A DNA stretch of 63,922 bases from BD1-7 clade bacterium (GTDB lineage: Bacteria; Pseudomonadota; Gammaproteobacteria; Pseudomonadales; DT-91), in contig CACSIN010000001.1 in assembly GCA_902705835.1 (NCBI GenBank), positions 628,323 through 692,244 of the forward strand, given 5' to 3'. Of this stretch, positions 44,497 to 52,058 are shown piece after piece. Numbering within the stretch: position 1 is the first letter of the stretch; each line of letters begins with the position of its first letter. The notes beneath the pieces were generated by a model. That model searched no databases. It was not told the origin of the DNA and saw only the letters and a list, made by a program, of their open reading frames with translations. The translations under genes were made by a program, and so were the position numbers.

Positions 44497-45260
44497 CGGC
44501 CAAAAAAAACCAGGCTTCCTAGCCCGGTTTCAAATTTTATGTTTCCTTACGCCCGAATCCTTGGGTCAATCCCTGATCGTAATGATCAATGCGATCCTTT
44601 ATGTTTTCCCTAGTCTTACCGTTCGTCCTTCAAGATCCTTCTAAACCACATCCGTTGTGGGGCCTTCTGGCTCTTTTTGCATCCTGCATTCCCTGATTAT
44701 CCAAGTTTCAGCATTCCTGCTAACTTGCATCCCGGCTAGTCGATCCTTCTCATTGCTCGCGGGGCCTGTCCATGTGATCCCAATGTCCTTGCAAGCGTTT
44801 TAATGCGTCCGTGTACCGTTCCTTGGGTAGCAGCAGATCCTCTGCTGGTGTCCGGGGTGAGCTTGTCATCCTTGTGTGTTCGATTCCGTTGAACACTGTT
44901 TGCTCGTGTTGCTGTGTTCCTTACAGCCTGTCCTTGTTCGCATGTCGCCGATCCGTTGGCGAGAGTCCTTTTGCGAATTCCTTTATGCTGCTCCTTATCC
45001 CTTTGCTCCTCAATCCCTGTAGGAGGTGAAGGCTGTCAGGTCCGTCTGACGATTGCGCTCCCTGCGCGTCCCTCGGTCCATTCCTTTGGTTACAGGCTGT
45101 CCCTTGCATTCCTTTTTCATTGGCGGGTTCCGTTGCCAATGACTGCGTTCCTTGCTCGCTATCAGCGTCCGTTGCTGATGCTTGATAAAGTCCCTATCAG
45201 GTCCTTTTGGCTCCTTGCCTAGCAATTGGCCCAGGTCCTTCTGGTTTCCGTTTGCTTGAT
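44497..45260 (-). ncRNA. Giant CsrB/RsmZ-type CsrA-sequestering RNA
   Basis: The minus strand carries 48 GGA motifs between 45250 and 44510 (one per 15-16 nt), while the plus strand has one. Most are in an (A/G)NGGA setting. Many lie in loops of short perfect stems, for example at 45161-45179, 45118-45141, 45035-45050, 44945-44962, 44831-44847 and 44646-44660. CsrB, CsrC and RsmX/Y/Z expose GGA in loops to bind CsrA/RsmA dimers, and E. coli CsrB has about 20 in 370 nt. Here a GacA-type box lies upstream and an intrinsic terminator with an AGGA loop ends the RNA. No credible protein-coding frame exists. The start near 45258 is inferred from AATAAT at 45265-45270. Length is about 760 nt, near double CsrB. 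Confidence 0.9.
44502..44530 (-). terminator. Intrinsic terminator of the CsrB-like RNA with a GGA loop
   Basis: On the minus strand, stem AAACCGGGCT pairs with AGCCTGGTTT (one G-U) around the loop AGGA, then a T-run of eight counting stem T residues. The loop itself offers a CsrA site, as known for CsrB terminators. Confidence 0.92.
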
Positions 45261-45264
45261 GGTC

Positions 45265-45293
45265 ATTATTCCGAAACTTCGGGGTGAGTAATA
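45265..45293 (-). promoter_or_regulatory. Promoter region of the CsrB-like RNA
   Basis: On the minus strand AATAAT (45270-45265) matches five of six positions of the -10 consensus, and would start RNA near 45258. A second candidate, TATTAC (45293-45288), lies upstream. There is no clear -35, which is typical for promoters activated by GacA/UvrY. The start is not fixed from sequence alone. Confidence 0.5.
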
Positions 45294-45314
45294 GCCGCAT
45301 ATGTCGGTATGTTT

Positions 45315-45332
45315 TGTAAGACATATCTCACA
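45315..45332. promoter_or_regulatory. GacA/UvrY-type upstream activating box
   Basis: The plus strand reads TGTAAG-ACATAT-CTCACA; the minus strand reads TGTGAG-ATATGT-CTTACA. This matches the GacA/UvrY palindrome TGT(A/G)AG-N6-CTTACA in every defined base. Its centre is about 65 bp upstream of the predicted RNA start, as reported for RsmZ-type genes. It lies in the 100-bp gap after the DUF2894 gene. Confidence 0.85.
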
Positions 45333-45359
45333 AATTGCCATAATTGATCAAATAGTGGT

Positions 45360-46208
45360 CTATTTCGACCGTTTGTTCGCGGTTGGGGATTTTTTCTTTT
45401 GGCTGTCGAGTTTGTGTTCGACGGTTTCGAGCCAGAATAGGGTGTCCATAACGGCGACAAATCGAGCCAGATAATCTGGTGAGAGGTCGCGCATTGCGGT
45501 CAGGCTGCGAATGGCAAGTTGGTGGGGATTTAGCGGGCCAGGGTCTTGCGGACCTTGGCGAATGGATTGGTTGACCAAGCGTGTCGCGTTTTGGCGCTCG
45601 AAGGATTCACGAAATAAGCGTATGGCATTGAGTTCGGCAGGAGCAGCTGTGGCATCGTTAGTGGCTGTATCATCGGGCTGACCTAGCCATTGTGCCATTG
45701 AGGTTTGCTCTTGCTGGCGCATCAGCTGTTCGAGTGTGGTTGCCGTTGTTTGCTGGTCGCCGGTATTGGCCTGATTGAGTAAATCGAGCAACACATTGAA
45801 CGGTGTTTCGGCGGCTGCCGGATCTTGTTGGCTGGCATTGAGTTGTGCATCCAGCCGTTGTAACGCGTCGAATTGCCCGGTGTTAAGCAGCTGCTGGATG
45901 TGTGTTTTGTCGTCGGGGTGCTGCTGGCTCAGGCGGTCAGTGCGCCGCTCTGCAGCGGCACAGGCACGGTCAAATGCTTGTGCGTAATCCTGCAACGCAG
46001 CAGCGGCTTTTTGTTGCAGTCGATCGGCAATGGAGGCGGGTTTGTTGGACGCACGTTTGATCAGCGATCGAATATAGTCCAAGCGCAGGGGCTCAAACCC
46101 CTCGGCTCCCAGCATTTGTAAACGGTCAAGTTGCTGTTGCAGGGCATCCGTGGAGGTTGCGGTAGGCAATCCAGTGGTAGACAGGGCTGTGTCTGAACGT
46201 CGGTCCAT
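45360..46208 (-). CDS. DUF2894 protein of the motor-like operon
   Basis: The 282-residue helical, Gln/Ala/Asp-rich cytoplasmic protein matches DUF2894 by its C-terminal region: ELNAIRLFRESFERQNATRLV, NQSIRQGPQDPGPLNPHQL and MRDLSPDYLARFVAVMDTL. The family is found with OmpA, DUF802 and DUF3348 genes. It is the last gene of the four-gene operon, 3 bp after the OmpA gene. Role unknown; it may couple the long tail of the DUF802 protein to a target. Confidence 0.85.
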   Translation of the reverse strand: MDRRSDTALSTTGLPTATSTDALQQQLDRLQMLGAEGFEPLRLDYIRSLIKRASNKPASIADRLQQKAAAALQDYAQAFDRACAAAERRTDRLSQQHPDDKTHIQQLLNTGQFDALQRLDAQLNASQQDPAAAETPFNVLLDLLNQANTGDQQTTATTLEQLMRQQEQTSMAQWLGQPDDTATNDATAAPAELNAIRLFRESFERQNATRLVNQSIRQGPQDPGPLNPHQLAIRSLTAMRDLSPDYLARFVAVMDTLFWLETVEHKLDSQKKKSPTANKRSK

Positions 46209-46211
46209 CGC

Positions 46212-46856
46212 TTAGAGCCCTGTGTGTGGGTCACTGTCGGTGATCACGGGCACCGGGGCCATTTCAACCCGGCGATTCTTGGCCCGACCTTGTTTGTCCG
46301 TATTGGGGGCAATCGGTTGTTGTGCGCCGAATGCAGCAGCAAATACGCGGTCGGCAGGCATGCCTGCCTGAATCAATGCGCGGGTGACGGTTAATGCGCG
46401 TTGGGCGGAGAGCTCCCAGTTGTCATTGTAACTTAAGTTGCCTGACTGAATGGCGAGATCATCGGTAAACCCACTGACCATCAGCATTTGGTGCTGCTCA
46501 TTCAAATATACACTCAATGGTGTCGCCAGCGTTTGTAATAATTCTTGGCCTTGGGGCTGCAAATCCGACGAATTTAATGCAAACAAGACACTGCCGCTGA
46601 TGCCGATGCGGCCATCGTTAAGGGTCAATCGACCCGCAGCCAGAGGTACTGCCAGTGCTTGTTCTAGCTCCATTCGACGCTGTTGTTCGATTTCGCGCTG
46701 TTCGATTTCGTTGGCAAGGTTTTGGCTGAGTTCAAGTTGGAACCCGAGTACCCATACCAAAATCAGCACAAACACGCCCACCAACCCTGACATCAGGTCG
46801 CCAAAAATCGCCCAAATCGGTGGGCTGGCAGTGGTATTGTCTTCTAGCTCATACAT
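46212..46856 (-). CDS. OmpA/MotB-like stator subunit
   Basis: The 214-residue protein has one N-terminal membrane helix (about 16-39) that begins IFGDLMSGLVGVFVLILVWV and contains Asp20. An Asp at this position is the ion-binding residue of MotB, ExbD, TolR and ZorB. A coiled segment follows, then an OmpA peptidoglycan-binding domain (about 95-205) with VSGFTDDLA, ELSAQRALTVTRAL, AFGAQQPIAPNTDKQGRAKNRRVEM. It would anchor the DUF802 channel to the cell wall as in 5:2 ion-driven motors. It lies 11 bp after the DUF802 gene. Confidence 0.93.
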   Translation of the reverse strand: MYELEDNTTASPPIWAIFGDLMSGLVGVFVLILVWVLGFQLELSQNLANEIEQREIEQQRRMELEQALAVPLAAGRLTLNDGRIGISGSVLFALNSSDLQPQGQELLQTLATPLSVYLNEQHQMLMVSGFTDDLAIQSGNLSYNDNWELSAQRALTVTRALIQAGMPADRVFAAAFGAQQPIAPNTDKQGRAKNRRVEMAPVPVITDSDPHTGL

Positions 46857-46867
46857 GCTGTATCCCT

Positions 46868-49498
46868 TCAGCTGGCCGTTTCGACGGTGTTAGCTGGGCT
46901 TGCCAGTTGGTGTAACTGGTCCAGCATTTCTTTTTGCGACACCACACTGTGGTCAATCAATTCTCGGGCTTGAGCAACATAGTATCCCAGCTGCTCGTCA
47001 CTGCGTTTGCCGGCATTATCGAGTGTTGATTCGATCTTTGTCAGGCCGTCGATCATGGCACTGTTGCTGCCTTCAAATCGTGCAACCGCTTCGCCAAAGG
47101 CGTCAGCCATGCTGGCAAGATCGGTGGCGCTGACAGCCAGCTCTGTGCACGATTCGCCAAGTTGCTGTTGCGAGGTGGTAAGGTGTTGGTCGATACACTC
47201 ATGCAAGTGATCCATCAGGGCATTTTGATGGCTTAGCCACTGCTGGTTGTCGTGTTGTTGATTGGACGTGTTTTGTTGAAGGTTTTGGGTCAAGTCATTG
47301 AGGCGTTGAACCAGTTGCTCGGTATCAGCAAGGCGCTGTTGGTCGCGGGCAATGCTGGAGGTCATTTCGTTGCGCAGGGTTTCGATGACTTCTGCGGCGG
47401 CTTCCGGTGCCCGGTTAGCGGTCTCCATCAATCGCTGCATAGGGGCTTCGAGTGCCAATCCAAGGCTTGCTAGTTGATCGCTAACTTGTTGCTGTAATGC
47501 GCTCAGACGCTCACTGCTAGCGGTTTCTAGTTGTGCCAATTGAGCAGTGCTGGTTGTTGCCAGCGCGGCAAGATGTTGATTCAACCCCTGTAATTCTTCA
47601 TTGATATTGTCGCGTTGACGATCCGCGGCTGAACACAGTTGTTGTGCCGCTTGTTGAAGCTGCTCAAGTTGCTGCGATTCGTTGTTTTGGCGTGCCTGAG
47701 TGTCGTCGGCCAATGCGGTTTGTAATTGTGTCGTGAGTGTTTGCCATTGCTCAGCCAGCTGAGTTTGATGAGCCGCTTGGCGGGTTTGCAGATCTGTTGC
47801 TGTGGTCGTCAGTGATTCTTGTATCGCCTGCTGAGACTTTTGATGGGATGTTTCGGTCTCCAGCAAGTTATCGGCCAAGCGTTCTTGCGTTTGCTGCCAT
47901 TGTTCAGCCAGTTGAGTTTGATGGGCTTCCTGACGGGTGTTTAGATCCGTTGTTGTCGTCGCCAGCGATTCTTGTATTGCCTGCAGAGATTCTTGGCGAG
48001 ATGTTTCTGCCAGTTTCAAGTTATCGGCCAAGCGTTCTTGCGTTTGCTGCCATTGTTCGGCCAGTTCAGTTTGATGAGCTGTCTGACGGTTTTCTAGGCC
48101 CGTTGCTGTTGTCACCAGCGATTCCTGCATTGCCTGCTGAGATTCTTGACGAGATGTTTCTGCCTGCTGCAAGTTATCGGTTAAGCGTTGCTGAGTTTGT
48201 TGCCATTGCTCGTTCAGATGCTGCTGTTGAGTTTGCATCTCTTGCAACAACTGTTTTGCGGTTTCACTGAGGGTTTTCTGCAGTGTTGTTTGGGCGTTTT
48301 GCTGACTGTCTTGCCAGTGTTCTGTGGTTTCGCTGAGGCTGGTTTGCAATTGTTGTTGATGGTTTGCTTGCACATCCGTCAGGGTTTGCCATTGGCCTTT
48401 CAGATCAGCCACCAGAGTTTGCATCTGTTCTGCATTATTACTGAGGGTTTGTTCATGCTGCCCAGTAACAGTTAGCAGTTGCTCGGCAAATTGATGCTGA
48501 GTGTCTTGTTGTGACTGATGTTGCTGGCTGATTTGCGCCTGTAGCGTGTCGCTCCATTGTTGTTGGCGTGTTTGTTCGCTGTCTTGTTGTTGCTTCAGCC
48601 AGCTTTCTGCCGCTTGCGTCGCGCTATGTCGCAGCTCTGTTGCAGCTTCTTGAAGTACTGGTTTCAGGCTTTCGCCTGCCATACGCCCGCTATCACTGAG
48701 GCTGGTGCGTAGCGATTCGCCGACAGACGTTGCCAGATCCTGAAAAACACTGCCCATTTGATCGTGATAGGCTTTTTGGCTGTCGATCAGAGTCTCGCTG
48801 ATCGTTTGGCTGAAGTGTGCAAACTGGGTGTTCAGCGTTGCTAGGGATTCCTGGGTTTGTTGTTGTGCTTGCCGTTGCTGGTAGCGCTCGGAGTAATGGC
48901 TGAAGTGTTGACGTGCCAATTGGTCGAGTTGCCGTACAACCAGCAAACGTTGACGGCGCATCAGCGTAGACGCCAAACCCAACATAGCAGAGGCGGCAAT
49001 GCCGGCAACGGAAGTGCCAAAGGCAATGCCAAGCCCTTTGATGGGCGCTGCCAACCCATCACGGATCGCCTGCAGTTGGGTGTTGTCTGAGAGTGCAATA
49101 ACAGCCCCTTCAAGGGTATCTACCATACCCGCGAAAGTACCCAGCAGGCCAAGCATCACCAGTAAACCCGTAAGATAAGGGGTTAGTACGGGAACCGGTA
49201 GCGGTGCGTTTTGGCCGTGCAGTCGGTTGTCTACGGCATTGCGCAGGGCTGGATTTACCTGTTCAACGATGGCTTCTACGTTGCCATCGGGCTGTTTAGT
49301 CGCGTGGGCTAAGGCATTCGAAAGACTCTCCGTCGCTCGCTGAAACAAACTCAGTTCGATGAAACCGGCGCAATAGACTAGGCCGATAACGACGGTGATA
49401 ATTAATGCCAAGGGGTTGGCGTTTAGAAAGCCGCCGGCGGTCCAGATGACCGCACTCATACCGAGTAAAAATGCAAAAAAAGCCAGTAATCGTGTCAT
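46868..49498 (-). CDS. DUF802 protein: MotA/ExbB-like channel with long coiled-coil tail
   Basis: The 876-residue protein has four membrane helices in about residues 1-200 (two at 5-55, then YLTGLLVMLGLLGTFAGMVDT and IKGLGIAFGTSVAGIAASAML), matching the MotA/TolQ/ExbB proton channel core. The remaining roughly 670 residues are a Gln-rich coiled coil with three 51-residue repeats near residues 446-598 and a C-terminal DUF802 region. ZorA of the Zorya defence system has the same layout of channel plus long cytoplasmic tail; overall similarity is of plan, not proven ancestry. It overlaps DUF3348 by 4 bp. Residues of the repeats vary conservatively. Confidence 0.9.
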   Translation of the reverse strand: MTRLLAFFAFLLGMSAVIWTAGGFLNANPLALIITVVIGLVYCAGFIELSLFQRATESLSNALAHATKQPDGNVEAIVEQVNPALRNAVDNRLHGQNAPLPVPVLTPYLTGLLVMLGLLGTFAGMVDTLEGAVIALSDNTQLQAIRDGLAAPIKGLGIAFGTSVAGIAASAMLGLASTLMRRQRLLVVRQLDQLARQHFSHYSERYQQRQAQQQTQESLATLNTQFAHFSQTISETLIDSQKAYHDQMGSVFQDLATSVGESLRTSLSDSGRMAGESLKPVLQEAATELRHSATQAAESWLKQQQDSEQTRQQQWSDTLQAQISQQHQSQQDTQHQFAEQLLTVTGQHEQTLSNNAEQMQTLVADLKGQWQTLTDVQANHQQQLQTSLSETTEHWQDSQQNAQTTLQKTLSETAKQLLQEMQTQQQHLNEQWQQTQQRLTDNLQQAETSRQESQQAMQESLVTTATGLENRQTAHQTELAEQWQQTQERLADNLKLAETSRQESLQAIQESLATTTTDLNTRQEAHQTQLAEQWQQTQERLADNLLETETSHQKSQQAIQESLTTTATDLQTRQAAHQTQLAEQWQTLTTQLQTALADDTQARQNNESQQLEQLQQAAQQLCSAADRQRDNINEELQGLNQHLAALATTSTAQLAQLETASSERLSALQQQVSDQLASLGLALEAPMQRLMETANRAPEAAAEVIETLRNEMTSSIARDQQRLADTEQLVQRLNDLTQNLQQNTSNQQHDNQQWLSHQNALMDHLHECIDQHLTTSQQQLGESCTELAVSATDLASMADAFGEAVARFEGSNSAMIDGLTKIESTLDNAGKRSDEQLGYYVAQARELIDHSVVSQKEMLDQLHQLASPANTVETAS
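47705..48163. repeat. Three in-frame 153-bp repeats in the DUF802 gene
   Basis: The stretches 48163-48011, 48010-47858 and 47857-47705 encode three 51-residue units starting AETSRQESQQ, AETSRQESLQ and TETSHQKSQQ and sharing AEQWQQTQERLADNL. The exact 153-bp period shows recent tandem duplication within the coiled coil. The tail length can thus change in steps of 51 residues. Confidence 0.9.
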
Positions 49499-50271
49499 AG
49501 GGCTGGAGATTCCTCGTTTTCCATTGCTTCGATCATGCCAAGAACCGGAAGGAAACGAAGTTCCAGTTCAGCCAGCATGACGCTTTGCAGTTCCTGATGG
49601 TATTGCGCCAGCCATTGGCCGGGTGCTTGCCAAAGAGCGGCGCTGTCGTCCGTGTTAGTGTCTGTGTTTTGCTGCTGATGTAGCGTCAATAAGTGTTGAA
49701 AACGCGTGTTCATCAAGCGTGGAATAATCGTCAGCAGCTTGCGCTGATGAGGCAATAACGCATCGGATACAGCGTTATCGAGTGTGTTGAGCTGCATCAT
49801 GGCTTCACTTTGCTGTTGTGCGGCTTCTTTGATCTGGTGACGAATGCGCAGAACATGCCCTTCCATATCGCTTTGATGGAGTGTGTAAAAGCGGTGGTAG
49901 GCCTCTTGCAGTTGATCTGGTCGTGTAAAACGTTCGTCCGACAGGCGCGGTAATGGCATCGGGCGACCACTGCCAGGGGAGGCTTCCATCGGCACAAAAC
50001 TGGCCATGATGGCGTCGATGGCAGCGGATTGAGCCGCCATAAAGGTATTTTTGAGTGTCTCGAGATCGGCAGTTTCAGCTGCCTTGAAGCGCAGGCGTGG
50101 CAAACTTCGCAGTTGGTCAGACAGCGCGAAGGCATCAGACAAGTCGATAAACTCACCAAGTCTGAGTGCGAAATTTTTATGAGAAACAGGTGTGTCAGCT
50201 AATGTCAGGTCACTCAGGACGCGAACCAGCCGGCTGCCCTGGTAAGCATCAAATAGCGTGCCCTGAGCCAT
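49495..50271 (-). CDS. DUF3348 protein, first gene of the motor-like operon
   Basis: The 258-residue protein matches DUF3348: GSRLVRVLSDLTLADTPVSH at the start, FALRLGEFIDLSDAFALSDQL, and a helical middle (RHQIKEAAQQQSEAM). The DUF3348 family occurs in the same four-gene locus of proteobacteria; its function is not established. Its stop overlaps the DUF802 start by 4 bp (ATGA-type), indicating tight coupling. The upstream 285-bp gap to cmoM holds divergent promoters but nothing I could assign. Confidence 0.85.
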   Translation of the reverse strand: MAQGTLFDAYQGSRLVRVLSDLTLADTPVSHKNFALRLGEFIDLSDAFALSDQLRSLPRLRFKAAETADLETLKNTFMAAQSAAIDAIMASFVPMEASPGSGRPMPLPRLSDERFTRPDQLQEAYHRFYTLHQSDMEGHVLRIRHQIKEAAQQQSEAMMQLNTLDNAVSDALLPHQRKLLTIIPRLMNTRFQHLLTLHQQQNTDTNTDDSAALWQAPGQWLAQYHQELQSVMLAELELRFLPVLGMIEAMENEESPAL

Positions 50272-50556
50272 GTACTTTTATTATCCGAAATCGATGAAAC
50301 ATAGAATATAGAAGAAATATCCGCTGCTTTGTGGCGTCTTGCCATCGTCTGTTTAAAGGTATCACCAGAACGTGGAATTTTCATCTGGGCAAGATGTGCG
50401 GCGGAATGTGCAAGTCCTGTGCAAATGTCAGACGGCATTATCGCTATATTGGCGTTGGGTTCAAGCGCGCGGGGATCGAAGGGTGCGTCAATGGCTGTTT
50501 GTGCGGGGGATGGTGGTTATAATGGCGAGCTTTTCTGACATCACTAAAATACCGTC

Positions 50557-51357
50557 ATGACAAACCCATCTTTCATCGCCGTTGACCGCAATTTTGATGA
50601 TCTGGCTGAGCGTTTTGAGAAAAACATCTCAACTGGCGGCAAGGGCGAATTGCGGCGGCGGATTATTCGGGCCGATATTGAAAGGGTACTTGGTAATCGC
50701 TTACGCTGCCAAAACCCACCATTGCGTGTGCTGGATTTAGGCGGTGGGCTCGGTATTTTGGCGATAGAGCTGGCACAAGCCGGGCATCACGTTGTGTACA
50801 ACGATATCTCGGAGAAAATGACGGGACGCGCGCAGGCGTTGGCACAAGAGGCAGGCGTTGAGGCGCAGATTAGTTGGCATACTGGGCCGTATCAGCAGTT
50901 TGTCGACATCGATGACGCACCTTTTGACTTGGTGTTGTGCCACGCCGTCAGCGACTGGTTGGCGGAGCCTGAGGCGTTGTTTCCTGCGTTATCCAATTTG
51001 TTGGTGTCTGGCGGTTGGTTGTCGCTGTGTTTTTATAACCCGGCGGGGATGGTTTACCGCAATCTTGTGCGTGGCAATTTTCGCTTTTTGGATAAACAAC
51101 AGCGTTTTCACCCTGATGCCGGGAGTTTAACACCGCCTAACCCACCAGCGGTGGAGGATGTTAACCGTTGGCTTGCTGAAGCGTCACTGGATCGGGTGTG
51201 TGCCAGCGGGATTCGTGTATTCAGTGATTATGTGCTCGAAAAACGCGGTGGGTTGGCGTTTCCGGAGCAGGTGGCAGAGCGAGAATTCACCTACGCAACG
51301 CAGGAGCCTTACAAGTGGATGGGGCGTTACCTGCACTATATGCTGCAAAAATCTTAA
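50557..51357 (+). CDS. cmoM: tRNA 5-carboxymethoxyuridine methyltransferase
   Basis: CmoM methylates 5-carboxymethoxyuridine to its methyl ester at tRNA position 34, broadening codon reading. The 266-residue protein matches E. coli CmoM (SmtA): DRNFDDLAERFEKNISTGGKGELR at the start, SAM motif LRVLDLGGGLGILAIEL, DLVLCHAVSDWLAEPEAL, SLCFYNPAGMVYRNLVRGNF and TYATQEPYKWMGRYLHYM. It is convergent with DUF2489, overlapping by 4 bp. Confidence 0.95.
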   Translation: MTNPSFIAVDRNFDDLAERFEKNISTGGKGELRRRIIRADIERVLGNRLRCQNPPLRVLDLGGGLGILAIELAQAGHHVVYNDISEKMTGRAQALAQEAGVEAQISWHTGPYQQFVDIDDAPFDLVLCHAVSDWLAEPEALFPALSNLLVSGGWLSLCFYNPAGMVYRNLVRGNFRFLDKQQRFHPDAGSLTPPNPPAVEDVNRWLAEASLDRVCASGIRVFSDYVLEKRGGLAFPEQVAEREFTYATQEPYKWMGRYLHYMLQKS

Positions 51358-51836
51358 GAGGTGGATGATTGCCGTAAAATAGCCAACCAGGCCGGAACGG
51401 CGGTATCGATGGCTTCCTGATGTGTTTTTTCCAGTGCCAGACGCTCTTGATCAAGAGCATGTTTCTCCTTGCGCGGGAGGTCTTTCCATTTATCCAGAAT
51501 CGGAATGTGAGCCGTCGCATTGGCCAGCTCAGCAAACGCTTTTTGGTGACGAAGCTCTTCGGCGGTCAGCGGCAGAATCTGACATAATGCGGTAATGCGA
51601 ATGGCCGCTTCGGTGGTGCAGAGTTGTTCATGGCCTTGATGTAGATCTTCCAGCAATATTTTTACGGATTCGCGCGCAAATTCACGGCGCTTCTCGCGTT
51701 TTTCTTCGGCATCTTTTTCTGCCAGCGCACGGGCTTTTTTCTGCCGATTTAGCAGATAAAACAAGTAGGCGGTATAGCCTGCTAGAGCCAGCACAATGGC
51801 TGAGCCGGCAATGATAAGCAGTTGTTCCAGAGACAT
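51354..51836 (-). CDS. DUF2489 membrane protein
   Basis: The 160-residue protein has one N-terminal membrane helix (IIAGSAIVLALAGYTAYLFYLL), a basic coiled coil (EKDAEEKREKRREFARES) and the DUF2489 core: EQLCTTEAAIRITALCQILP, then ILDKWKDLPRKEKHALD. The function is unknown. A GTG three codons earlier is an alternative start. The last bases overlap the end of cmoM. Confidence 0.85.
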   Translation of the reverse strand: MSLEQLLIIAGSAIVLALAGYTAYLFYLLNRQKKARALAEKDAEEKREKRREFARESVKILLEDLHQGHEQLCTTEAAIRITALCQILPLTAEELRHQKAFAELANATAHIPILDKWKDLPRKEKHALDQERLALEKTHQEAIDTAVPAWLAILRQSSTS

Positions 51837-51845
51837 GGTATTCAC

Positions 51846-52058
51846 ACAGAGCGATAAGATGGAATCAAGTTAGCGGACGATTAAGTGATTTGTCGTCATC
51901 GATTGATCATCGTCATTTAACAGATGCAGTGGGCGCGAAAACTAACAGAAATTGATCAGTGCATCAATGATATAAGACGCAACGTCTAGCGCCCAATCGC
52001 CCCACGGGTTGCCTTGCAGCGTGTTGTTTAGGTTTTATCGGCAAACGAAAACTCAGAA
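51846..52058. other. Gap between DUF2489 and the K+ channel gene
   Basis: This 213-bp stretch holds no assignable gene. On the minus strand a 29-codon open segment (about 51950-52040) reads NPWGDWALDVASYIIDALI without an ATG or ribosome site. It may be the remnant of a small protein or chance. Confidence 0.3.

Noticed and set aside
44510-45250. The TCC-rich stretch as a coding or low-complexity pyrimidine region, or a CRISPR-like array
   Set aside because: No frame longer than about 100 codons with protein character exists, spacing between TCC motifs is irregular with unrelated stems around each, and a GacA box and terminator frame it, which fits a CsrB-type RNA.
47737-48270. A 177-codon plus-strand frame inside the DUF802 gene
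   Set aside because: It is the mirror of the Gln-rich coiled-coil repeats. The minus strand encodes an 876-residue protein in an operon.
51950-52040. A 29-codon minus-strand segment with protein-like sequence
   Set aside because: No start codon or ribosome site; too short to call a gene or pseudogene.
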